A stretch of 5,318 nt of DNA. Source: Chloroflexota bacterium (GTDB taxonomy: Bacteria; Chloroflexota; Anaerolineae; CG2-30-64-16). Shown piece after piece: positions 1 through 5,191 of this stretch. How positions within the stretch are numbered: position 1 is the first letter of the stretch; every line of letters starts with the position of its first letter. Where the stretch lies: contig JAKPQT010000550.1 in the NCBI GenBank assembly GCA_029555885.1, positions 1-5,318 on the forward strand, written 5' to 3'. Below the pieces are notes generated by a model, which saw only the letters and a list, made by a program, of their open reading frames with translations, was not told the DNA's origin and made no database searches. The translations under genes were made by a program, and so were the position numbers.

Positions 1-7
1 CGGCGGG

Positions 8-68
8 CGTAGTCGAAGGATGTAGGCCGTGCCGGCGTTCTTCGACTACGTGCGTTGCTCCGCAACGC
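8..68. repeat. Two consecutive perfect hairpins in intergenic DNA
   Basis: CGTAGTCGAAG (8-18) is exactly complementary to CTTCGACTACG (40-50), an 11-bp stem around a 21-nt loop. It is followed at once by GCGTTGC (52-58), TCC, GCAACGC (62-68), a 7-bp stem with a 3-nt loop. The text running on to about position 82 (CTTCGACTACG, then GCTCCGC, then CTCCGCTCAGCATG) resembles the short palindromic intergenic repeats common in Chloroflexota and similar genomes; that likeness is from memory. It could also be a terminator or 3' structure of a gene lying left of the window. There is no T-tract, so a simple intrinsic terminator is not favoured. The rest of 69-177 shows no gene or clear signal. Confidence 0.5.
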
Positions 69-177
69 CCTCCGCTCAGCATGCCCGCACTCTCGCGTAC
101 ATTTGAAATGGTTGGCCAGCCACAGGGAGACTGCATCCGTAAGTCCTGTCCGGCACGACCGCGCGACCGACTGCCTA

Positions 178-195
178 TCTGGTAGAATTACCAGA
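178..195 (+). promoter_or_regulatory. Palindromic operator overlapping an extended -10 promoter
   Basis: TCTGGTA (178-184) and TACCAGA (189-195) form a perfect 7-bp inverted repeat around GAAT. Inside it, TGGTAGAAT (180-188) reads as an extended -10 element (TG-N-TAGAAT, five of six bases of the consensus hexamer). No good -35 is visible at the expected distance, which is tolerable for an extended -10. A GACA/CAGA short repeat follows (about 191-204). A dyad covering the -10 is the usual layout of a repressor site, so this is a plausible regulated promoter for the gene at 318, with a leader of roughly 120 nt. No regulator gene is in view. The arrangement is seen; the function is inferred. Confidence 0.4.
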
Positions 196-282
196 CAGAC
201 AGACGGTGCTCTCTGCGACACGCCGGCCGGCCGGTTCTGCCACGATCCACCGCTGCCGGACGAGCTCCACTGCAGGCGCGGA

Positions 283-297
283 TGTTTGGATTGGCTT
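283..297 (+). repeat. 15-nt leader motif, copy 1
   Basis: TGTTTGGATTGGCTT occurs here and again, identically, at 1154-1168. Here it ends 20 nt before the ATG at 318 and just before the GGAGGA ribosome binding site. Both copies are followed by RTG. See the matching entry for copy 2. Confidence 0.5.
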
Positions 298-304
298 ATG
301 AAAT

Positions 305-310
305 GGAGGA
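305..310 (+). promoter_or_regulatory. Ribosome binding site fixing the start at 318
   Basis: GGAGGA lies 7 nt upstream of the ATG at 318. The in-frame upstream ATG codons at 282 and 303 have no comparable site, and the family's conserved N-terminus begins directly at 318, so 318 is the start. Confidence 0.8.
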
Positions 311-317
311 ACTCACC

Positions 318-914
318 ATGAGAAGAATCACTGTGCTCGAACACATCTCCCTGGATGGCGTCATCCAGGCACCGGGTGGGCCGGAGGAAGATACCAGCGG
401 CGGCTTTGCGCATGGCGGGTGGATCGCGCCCTATTCCGACGCAGTCCTCGGAAGGCTCCTGAGACGGCAGATGAATATGCCGTTCGACCTGCTGCTCGGG
501 CGCAAGACGTTTGATATCTGGGCGCCCTACTGGCCGCAGCATGCGGACGCCTGGCCGGGCGTCATCACGGCGACCAAGTACGTCGCTTCGAATACGCTGA
601 CATCTCACGAGTGGCAGCCGTCCGTCTTCCTGAGCGGCGATGTTGCGGGGAAGGTCACCCGGCTCAAGCAGCAGCCGGGGCCGGATTTGCACGTCTGGGG
701 CAGCGGCGATCTCCTGCAGACGCTCATCCGGCATGACCTGGTCGATGTGTTCTGGCTGATGATCTATCCGGTGACGCTGGGCAGTGGCAAGCGGCTGTTT
801 GCCGGGGGCACGATCCCGGCGGCGTTCAAGGTGACGGAAGGCGAGGTCACCCCGAAGGGCGTCATTGTGGTGAATTACGAGCATGCGGGCGCAGTCACAA
901 CCGGCAGGAGCTGA
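318..914 (+). CDS. Dihydrofolate reductase family protein (RibD C-terminal domain)
   Basis: This 198-residue protein matches the RibD_C/DHFR-like superfamily of single-domain bacterial proteins (the YwjB/YyaP type), predicted cytosolic NADPH-dependent reductases whose substrates are mostly unknown. The N-terminal strand [17 protein letters not shown] (1-17) is typical, with the SLDG turn at 11-14. [17 protein letters not shown] (57-73) is the family's nucleotide-binding region. [14 protein letters not shown] (124-137) is the glycine-rich second cofactor loop, followed by [21 protein letters not shown] (141-161), the C-terminal strand and GSGKRLF signature. Length is normal and no membrane segment or signal peptide is present. 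It looks monocistronic: the next gene starts 279 bp later with its own leader. It is not a true folA or ribD: the deaminase half of RibD is absent. The family call is strong; the reaction cannot be named from sequence. Confidence 0.9.
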   Translation: MRRITVLEHISLDGVIQAPGGPEEDTSGGFAHGGWIAPYSDAVLGRLLRRQMNMPFDLLLGRKTFDIWAPYWPQHADAWPGVITATKYVASNTLTSHEWQPSVFLSGDVAGKVTRLKQQPGPDLHVWGSGDLLQTLIRHDLVDVFWLMIYPVTLGSGKRLFAGGTIPAAFKVTEGEVTPKGVIVVNYEHAGAVTTGRS

Positions 915-962
915 GGGGGCAAAACGCTACACCCTGCCAATCGAGGGATAGAGCGGCCTGGG

Positions 963-1024
963 GGGCGCTGTTGTGCGACTCAGGGTTGCCGAGACCAATG
1001 ACACCCTGGGCATGGGGCGCCCTG
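963..1024 (+). other. Structured intergenic spacer with nested inverted repeats
   Basis: The 915-1193 spacer has no gene. Within it GGGCGC (963-968) can pair with GCGCCC (1017-1022), enclosing CAGGGT (981-986), which pairs with ACCCTG (1003-1008), so a branched stem is possible. It lies about 50 nt after the stop codon of the reductase-like gene and might aid termination, but it lacks a T-tract and the stems are short in GC-rich DNA. From 1070 to 1140 the spacer turns notably AT-rich, which is where a promoter for the next gene would be expected; I could not assign convincing hexamers. CCGGTGATTGT also occurs twice, at 1064-1074 and 1144-1154. Confidence 0.25.
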
Positions 1025-1153
1025 CCTGAACGACCCGGCGGCTGGGGGATACGTTGGATCGAGCCGGTGATTGTTAAATCGTAACAAATCTTACAGTTCT
1101 GCCCTTGAAAAAATCGTAATTGTTTATGCAGTCGCGAGGAAAACCGGTGATTG

Positions 1154-1168
1154 TGTTTGGATTGGCTT
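1154..1168 (+). repeat. 15-nt leader motif, copy 2
   Basis: TGTTTGGATTGGCTT is identical to 283-297. It ends 25 nt before the ATG at 1194 and 12 nt before the AAGGA ribosome binding site. Both copies are followed by RTG and lie at nearly the same distance from a start codon, so this may be a shared leader element, a duplicated upstream segment, or chance. In both places the bases can be read as codons for Phe-Gly-Leu-Ala after a possible start codon (ATG at 282, GTG at 1153); at 1153 this reading stops after seven codons. Confidence 0.5.
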
Positions 1169-1193
1169 GTGTGTAAGAGAAAGGAAACAGAAG

Positions 1194-1670
1194 ATGGAGA
1201 GACGTCATGTGCTCGCAGCTGCCCTCATACTGATCATGCTGGCAGCTGCTGTCGTCCCTGCGTCAGCCGCAGTCGAGCCAGAAGGCGACAACTATTGGAT
1301 CGAGTTTTCGGGCGGGACCTTGAACCCGTGCACGGATGAATGGGTGGAACTCAGAGGCTACCTGCACTTTGTCTATACACTCGTCGAGCACGAGAACGGG
1401 GCCGGCACCGTACAGGGCCACATGAACGGGCACGCGACCGGCGTGGGTGAGTCTTCAGGAATGCCATACCAGGCCATCGTAGCCGCAAACGATCACACTA
1501 GATGGGACTTCGATTACGCGCCGGACACCTACACGAGTGTTATCCGCTCCCGGGTGGTTACCCCAGGCGCGAAGAACAACGATGTATTCTGGCAGCGGCT
1601 GCACACCACGATCAACGCGAATGGCACACTGACAGTGGACATCGACGAGTTCGGCTTCGAGTGTAAGTAA
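1194..1670 (+). CDS. Small secreted protein of unknown function
   Basis: The protein has 158 residues. A classical Sec signal peptide is visible: MERRH, a hydrophobic core LAAALILIMLAAAVV (7-21), then PASAA with likely signal peptidase I cleavage near residue 25-26. The mature part is about 132 residues, mostly predicted strand, with only two cysteines: C46 in the NPCTDEWVELRG segment and C157 in FEC, one residue from the C-terminus. They probably form a disulphide tying the two ends of a beta-sandwich or barrel. The pattern of NPC near the mature N-terminus, a glycine-rich middle, and INANGTLTVDIDEFGFEC at the end recalls a family of exported hypothetical proteins seen in actinobacterial and Chloroflexota genomes (from memory; no named function). 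There is no lipobox, so it is not a lipoprotein. The start is chosen for AAGGA at 1181-1185, 8 nt upstream, and for the signal peptide; an extension to 1071 would bury the signal sequence. Confidence 0.8.
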   Translation: MERRHVLAAALILIMLAAAVVPASAAVEPEGDNYWIEFSGGTLNPCTDEWVELRGYLHFVYTLVEHENGAGTVQGHMNGHATGVGESSGMPYQAIVAANDHTRWDFDYAPDTYTSVIRSRVVTPGAKNNDVFWQRLHTTINANGTLTVDIDEFGFECK

Positions 1671-1696
1671 CCAGAGTTGACGCCTCGCGACCGGCC

Positions 1697-1757
1697 AGAC
1701 CCTCGAGGCTGTGGGGCAACCAGGGACCTGTGGGTTGGCTCGAAGCCTCGAAGGTCT
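1697..1757. terminator. Long inverted repeat between convergent genes
   Basis: AGACCCTCGAGGC (1697-1709) and GCCTCGAAGGTCT (1745-1757) pair over 13 positions with one mismatch, around a 35-nt loop. It lies 27 nt beyond the stop of the secreted-protein gene and in the convergent gap before the minus-strand URO-D gene, where a bidirectional terminator is expected. No T-tract follows on either side, so it may instead be a 3'-end stabilising structure or Rho-assisted site. The structure is seen; termination is inferred from position. Confidence 0.45.
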
Positions 1758-1772
1758 GCGTGTCTATCCGGA

Positions 1773-1802
1773 GCCTTGTGGGCGTGGGGACGGGCACAAG
1801 GC
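1773..1802 (-). terminator. Hairpin immediately after the URO-D stop codon
   Basis: GCCTTGTG (1773-1780) and CACAAGGC (1795-1802) are a perfect 8-bp inverted repeat with a 14-nt loop. It begins one base past the TAG stop (1806-1804) of the minus-strand URO-D gene. The place and stem are right for ending that transcript, but there is no run of T on the minus strand after it. Confidence 0.5.
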
Positions 1803-1803
1803 C

Positions 1804-2967
1804 CTACGCTACGGGTTGTTCCGCTGCAGTCTCCAGCAGCGCGAGGACGTTCTCCGGCGGCACATCGTCCTGGATGTTGTGGACCGCGCCGAGAACGTAC
1901 CCGCCGTCGCAGCCCATGACCTCGCGCATGCGGCGGACGCCCGCAGCGACTTCATCGGGCGTGCCGTGCGGGAGGAGCCACTGGGTATCGATCCCGCCCC
2001 AGAAGGCCATGCGCCCGCGGAAGCGCGCGCGAAGGGTCTCCGGCGCCATCCCGGCTGCAGCCACCTGCATGGGGTTGAGCGCGGCCACCCCGATCTCGAT
2101 GTAGTCCTCCACCAGGTCCGCGATGCTGCCGCACGCGTGGACGAGGATGGCCGCGTCCGTATGGCGGCGGATGGCCTCGACGCAGCGGCGGTGGAAGGGC
2201 TTAACCATCCGCCGGTACAACGCGGGGCGGAGGAGCGGGCCGCGCTGCGTGCCCATGTCGTCTGCAAAGAGCACCACGTCCACGTAAGGGCCCACCGCGC
2301 GTAGAAATGCCTCCTGCCGCCGGCACTGGACGTCCGCGACGCGCTCCAGCAGCGCGAGCGCAAAGTCGGGGTCGGCCAGCAGGTCTTCGAGAAACCGCTG
2401 CATCCCGCGCAACTGCCACGCCTTATCGAAGATGACCGTGTCGTTCGTGCTGCCGCAGAGCGCATAGTCCGTGTTCGTGCGGAGGTCCGCGGCGAGGTTG
2501 GCCAGGCCCGCGTAGCGCGACGGGTCCTCCACGTCGGGCCAGCCATACCGGTCGAGGTCACCGATGGTGGCCTCCGCCAGGGGATGCATGATGGGGTCAT
2601 ACTGCGCCCCGCCCGGCGGCCGGCGGTACGTCACGCCCCACTCGTCCACCAACGTCCACTCATCGAGCACGCGCGCGCCGCCCGTGGCAGGGGGCCGGGC
2701 ATAGATCCCGCGCGTGTCCGCCGGCAGGCGGGCCAGCACCGCCTCGTCCATCTGCACGGTGTTGAACACCCGGCTCAGCAGGCGGACGGGGGTGGCGATG
2801 CCGAGGTGGCGGGTGAAGGCCGCGTACGCGCCCGCGCACATGGTGCTGTTCTGCGTGCCGCCCAGGTCGATGGGCGGCCGGTCGACTTCCTGGTGGGCCA
2901 GCGCGCGGCGCACGCGCTCGCGCGGGGTGAGGGGCTTAATAGAACGCTGATTGACTCTGATGGTCAT
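1804..2967 (-). CDS. Uroporphyrinogen decarboxylase family protein (cobamide methyltransferase-like)
   Basis: The 387-residue protein belongs to the URO-D superfamily, in the branch near MtaA/CmuA-type corrinoid methyltransferases rather than HemE. LTPRERVRRALAHQEVDRPPIDLGG (13-37) is the usual N-terminus. DDMGTQRGPLLRPALYRRM (236-254) is the barrel strand with acidic residues. LVHACGS (275-281) gives the His-X-Cys zinc-ligand pair (H277, C279) of methylcobalamin:CoM methyltransferases, followed by IEIGVAALNPMQV and FWGGIDTQ (322-329). AVHNIQDDVPPENVLAL (361-377) has a histidine (H363) where MtaA-type enzymes carry the third zinc ligand cysteine. Substrate is unknown; methyl transfer to or from a corrinoid is a family-based guess. 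The ATG at 2967 has no good ribosome site and lies inside a repeat element, so residues 1-10 come from that element. An in-frame TTG at 3021 would add 18 residues of repeat-encoded, unlikely sequence. It is codirectional with the PFL-like gene 186 bp upstream. Confidence 0.88.
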   Translation of the reverse strand: MTIRVNQRSIKPLTPRERVRRALAHQEVDRPPIDLGGTQNSTMCAGAYAAFTRHLGIATPVRLLSRVFNTVQMDEAVLARLPADTRGIYARPPATGGARVLDEWTLVDEWGVTYRRPPGGAQYDPIMHPLAEATIGDLDRYGWPDVEDPSRYAGLANLAADLRTNTDYALCGSTNDTVIFDKAWQLRGMQRFLEDLLADPDFALALLERVADVQCRRQEAFLRAVGPYVDVVLFADDMGTQRGPLLRPALYRRMVKPFHRRCVEAIRRHTDAAILVHACGSIADLVEDYIEIGVAALNPMQVAAAGMAPETLRARFRGRMAFWGGIDTQWLLPHGTPDEVAAGVRRMREVMGCDGGYVLGAVHNIQDDVPPENVLALLETAAEQPVA

Positions 2968-3149
2968 GATACACGCTGATGATTTTCTCTTTTTGGTGTG
3001 TATAGAACGCTGATGTGCCAACTGCGGTTGGCCCTGACGATCATGATCTGCGCTGATTTCTCCTCTTTGGTCCTTGTAGAGGGATTGAGAACGAGAAAAT
3101 AAAGAAATCAGTTCAATCAGCGTCGCATCAGCGTCATCAGCGTTCTATT
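2938..3149. mobile_element. 212-bp repeat element with inverted ends (MITE-like)
   Basis: AATAGAACGCTGAT (2938-2951) is the exact reverse complement of ATCAGCGTTCTATT (3136-3149). Allowing one gap and one mismatch the inverted ends extend to about 25 bp (2938-2962 with 3126-3149). The heptamer CGCTGAT occurs at 2945, 2974, 3008 and 3051 and its complement ATCAGCG at 3116, 3127 and 3136. TATAGAACGCTGAT (3001-3014) is an internal copy of the end. A direct repeat of about 50 bp lies at 2955-3006 and 3032-3080. GCCAAC-TGCG-GTTGGC (3017-3032) is a perfect hairpin, and GATCATGATC (3039-3048) a palindrome, both near the middle. No transposase or clear target-site duplication is present, so it is either a nonautonomous element or an intergenic satellite-like repeat. 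It is far more AT-rich than its neighbours. It ends 4 bases before the PFL-like stop and runs into the URO-D coding start. Confidence 0.6.
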
Positions 3150-3153
3150 CCCG

Positions 3154-4530
3154 TCAGTTCCGCAGGCTGTGGATGGGCGCGGGGATGCGGCCGCCGAAGC
3201 GGATGAGACGGGAGGACTTGCCCGCGCTGCGGACGGGCATGACGACGCTCTCGCCGAACAGGCCGCCAAAGCTCACCAGCTCGCCCGCCTCCCGGCCCGG
3301 CACGGGGATGAGCCGCACCGCGGTGGTCTTGCCGTTGACCATGCCGATGGCCATCTCGTCCGCGATGATCGCGGCGATGGTCTCCGGGTCCACCGAGCCG
3401 GGGATCGGGATCATGTCCAGCCCGACCGAGCAGACGCTCGTCATGGCCTCCAGCTTCTCCAGCGTCAGGCTGCCGCTGCGCGCCGCGGCCGAGAGCTCCG
3501 CATCCTCCGACACGGGGATGAACGCGCCGCTCAGCCCGCCGACGCTGCCCGAGGCGAACGCGCCGCCCTTCTTGACCGCGTCGTTGAGCAGCGCGAGGAT
3601 GGCCGTCGAGCCGGGTGCTCCGATCTCGTCCACGCCGAGGATGCGCAGGATCTCGCCCACGCTGTCGCCCACGTCGGGCGTCGGCGCGAGCGAGAGGTCC
3701 ACGATGCCGAACGGCACGCCGAGGAGGGCTGCGACGCGCTGGCCGATGAGCTCGCCGCTGCGCGTCACGCGGAACGCGGTCCGCTTGATCTCGTCTGCAA
3801 GGTGGTGGAGGCCGAGCTGCGGACCACGCTCAGAGATCAGCCGCTCCAGCGCGCGCGCGACCACGCCCGGCCCGCTGACGCCGACGTTGATGACGGCTTC
3901 CGGCTGGCCGACGCCGTGGATCGCGCCCGCCATGAAAGGATTGTCTTCCGGCTGGTTGGTGAAGACGACGAGCTTGGCCGCGGCGAACCCGCCCCGGTCT
4001 GCGCTCTGCCAGCCGAGGTCGTGGACGACCTGGCCCATGAGCCGGACTGCGTCCATGTTGACGCCGTAGCGCGTCGAGCCGACGTTGACCGACGCGCACA
4101 CCTTCTGCGTGCTGACGAGCGTCTGAGGGATCGCGGCGATGAGTTCCACGTCCCCGCCGCCCAGCCCGCTCTCCACGTTGGCCGAGAAACCGCCGACGAA
4201 GTCCACGCCCACCTCAGCCGCGGCCTCGTCGAGCGCGTGGCCGAGCGCGGCGAAGCCGTCCCGGTCGAACCCCGCGCCGACGTGCGCGATGGGAGTGACC
4301 GCGAGGCGCTTGTTGACCACGGGCAGGCCGTATTCGTCGCTCACGGCCTGGCACGCGGCGACGAGCCGCTCGGCGTGGCGGCGCACCTTGTCGCGGATTG
4401 CAGTGCAGGTGGTGTCCACGCTGCCCGTGTGGCAGTCCAGCAGGTCCAGGCCGAGGGTGACCGCGCGCACATCGAGGTGCTGTTCCTGGATCATGGTGAC
4501 CGTGCGGAGGATCTGTTCGGTGCGAATCAT
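3154..4530 (-). CDS. UPF0210 / PFL family protein (DUF711)
   Basis: At 458 residues this is a full-length member of the UPF0210 (DUF711, 'PFL family') proteins, usually about 450 residues. They have a pyruvate-formate-lyase-like barrel fold without known activity. Typical stretches are MIRTEQILRTVTMIQEQHLDVRAVTLGLDLLDC (1-33), GVDFVGGFSANVESG (108-122), VCASVNVGSTRYGVNMDAVRLMG (144-166), NPFMAGAIHGVGQPEAVINVGVSGPGVV (197-224), VCSVGLDMIPIPG (366-378), MVNGKTTAVRLIPVPG (397-412) and the ending GGRIPAPIHSLRN (446-458). The glycyl-radical signature (RVxGY-type) is not present, so a radical mechanism as in true PFL is not supported. The start is firm: its ATG overlaps the ACT gene's TGA as ATGA (4530-4527), with GAGG about 7 nt upstream (4538-4541), implying translational coupling. 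UPF0210 and ACT proteins are paired in many bacteria, which suggests that the ACT protein senses an amino acid for this protein or forms a complex with it; that is inference. Confidence 0.93.
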   Translation of the reverse strand: MIRTEQILRTVTMIQEQHLDVRAVTLGLDLLDCHTGSVDTTCTAIRDKVRRHAERLVAACQAVSDEYGLPVVNKRLAVTPIAHVGAGFDRDGFAALGHALDEAAAEVGVDFVGGFSANVESGLGGGDVELIAAIPQTLVSTQKVCASVNVGSTRYGVNMDAVRLMGQVVHDLGWQSADRGGFAAAKLVVFTNQPEDNPFMAGAIHGVGQPEAVINVGVSGPGVVARALERLISERGPQLGLHHLADEIKRTAFRVTRSGELIGQRVAALLGVPFGIVDLSLAPTPDVGDSVGEILRILGVDEIGAPGSTAILALLNDAVKKGGAFASGSVGGLSGAFIPVSEDAELSAAARSGSLTLEKLEAMTSVCSVGLDMIPIPGSVDPETIAAIIADEMAIGMVNGKTTAVRLIPVPGREAGELVSFGGLFGESVVMPVRSAGKSSRLIRFGGRIPAPIHSLRN

Positions 4531-5159
4531 GCGTCCACCTCGTTCGTCGCGCGGAAGATGGCCTCGTGCTGGAGCACCGCGCTCAATCCTGCCTGTTCCC
4601 CGAACGCCTTCAGCCGGCGGCGCAGGTCGTCGAGGTCGCCGCAGCGGCTGACATCCACCAGCAGCATCATGATGTAGTCGCCCCCGAACACCGTCGTGGA
4701 CAGGTCGAGGATGTTGAGCCCATTGGCCGAGCAGAAGGCCGAGACGGCTGCGACGAACCCGACCCGGTCCGGCCCGCGCGCGGTCAGGAGGTAGCGATGG
4801 CCTGTGCCAGTTGGCATAGTGCCAGTTGGCATAGTGCCGGTTGGCATAGTGCCGGACGCTGCTGCCTCAGCCAGTGCGGCGGGATCAGCCTGGCGGACAA
4901 TGACCTCCAGCCGCGGCGCGCCGCGGCCGTACGGGCTGGCGTGGCTGGCAGCCTGGATGGCCTGCTCGATGGCCGCGCCGGTTACGCCGGCCGGGAAGCG
5001 GGCAAGCAGCAGCATGGTGAAGTAGCCGCAGAGGACGCTCTGGCGGGAGTCGGCGATGTCGCCGCCCAGCGCGCTGAGCGCACCCGCGACCTCCGCAATG
5101 ATGCCGATGCGGTCGCGCGACATGACGGCGATGACGTAAGTTCGGGGTGAATCGGGCAT
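4527..5159 (-). CDS. Double ACT-domain protein (GcvR-like architecture)
   Basis: The 210-residue protein has two ACT domains, small ligand-binding folds that usually sense amino acids. ACT1 spans about 7-85 with TYVIAVMSRDRIGIIAEVAGALSALGGDI (7-35). ACT2 spans about 122-200 with YLLTARGPDRVGFVAAVSAFCSANGLNI (123-150). Each has the DR(I/V)G turn of the ligand site between strand one and helix one. The linker (about 99-120) carries three copies of GTMPT encoded by a 15-bp tandem repeat. No DNA-binding or catalytic domain is present, so it is probably a regulatory or partner subunit for the coupled UPF0210 protein; UPF0237/ACT proteins beside UPF0210 are usually single-domain (about 90 residues), so the duplication is notable. 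The start at 5159 is preferred: AAGGA lies about 10 nt upstream (5170-5174) and the promoter -10 (5192-5197) is just beyond. The in-frame ATG at 5201 lies upstream of the expected transcript start and has no ribosome site. Confidence 0.87.
   Translation of the reverse strand: MPDSPRTYVIAVMSRDRIGIIAEVAGALSALGGDIADSRQSVLCGYFTMLLLARFPAGVTGAAIEQAIQAASHASPYGRGAPRLEVIVRQADPAALAEAAASGTMPTGTMPTGTMPTGTGHRYLLTARGPDRVGFVAAVSAFCSANGLNILDLSTTVFGGDYIMMLLVDVSRCGDLDDLRRRLKAFGEQAGLSAVLQHEAIFRATNEVDA
4804..4855 (-). repeat. 15-bp in-frame tandem repeat in the ACT linker
   Basis: On the plus strand the unit GTGCCAGTTGGCATA occurs at 4804-4818, 4819-4833 and, with one A-to-G change, at 4834-4848, then a partial GTGCCGG to 4855. 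On the coding strand it gives GTMPT three times plus GT. Because the unit is five codons, gain or loss of copies keeps the reading frame. Each unit also holds the dyad TGCCA-GT-TGGCA. The first two copies are identical, so the array is probably young or still changing by slippage. Confidence 0.9.
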
Positions 5160-5191
5160 GGGCGTACGTTCCTTCGAGCGGGATGGGGTTG

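Noticed and set aside
55..321. An 88-codon plus-strand open frame in the left intergenic region
   Set aside because: It starts inside a hairpin, shows no domain or protein-like composition, lacks a ribosome site and overlaps the start of the reductase-like gene.
1071..1193. Longer N-terminus of the secreted protein starting at a TTG at 1071
   Set aside because: It would place 41 residues ahead of a classical signal peptide and ignore the AAGGA site just before the ATG at 1194.
1711..2304. Plus-strand open frames opposite the URO-D gene
   Set aside because: They are shadows of the minus-strand gene in high-GC DNA; no ribosome site or recognisable domain supports them.
1804..2967. URO-D family gene read as hemE
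   Set aside because: The HACGS and HNIQ motifs and the absence of the HemE N-terminal RPVWxMRQAGR signature place it in the methyltransferase-like branch.
2938..3149. The heptamer-rich region considered as an origin with DnaA boxes or iterons
   Set aside because: The repeats do not match TTATCCACA-type boxes, spacing is irregular, no replication gene is near, and the inverted ends fit a mobile or satellite-like repeat better.
3169..4677. A 502-codon plus-strand open frame opposite the PFL-like gene
   Set aside because: It is antisense to a clearly conserved protein, is rich in Arg, Ala, Asp and His as expected from reading GC-rich codons backwards, and resembles no family.
4804..4855. Tandem repeats considered as a CRISPR array
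   Set aside because: The units are 15 bp and directly adjacent without spacers, and they are in frame within a conserved gene.
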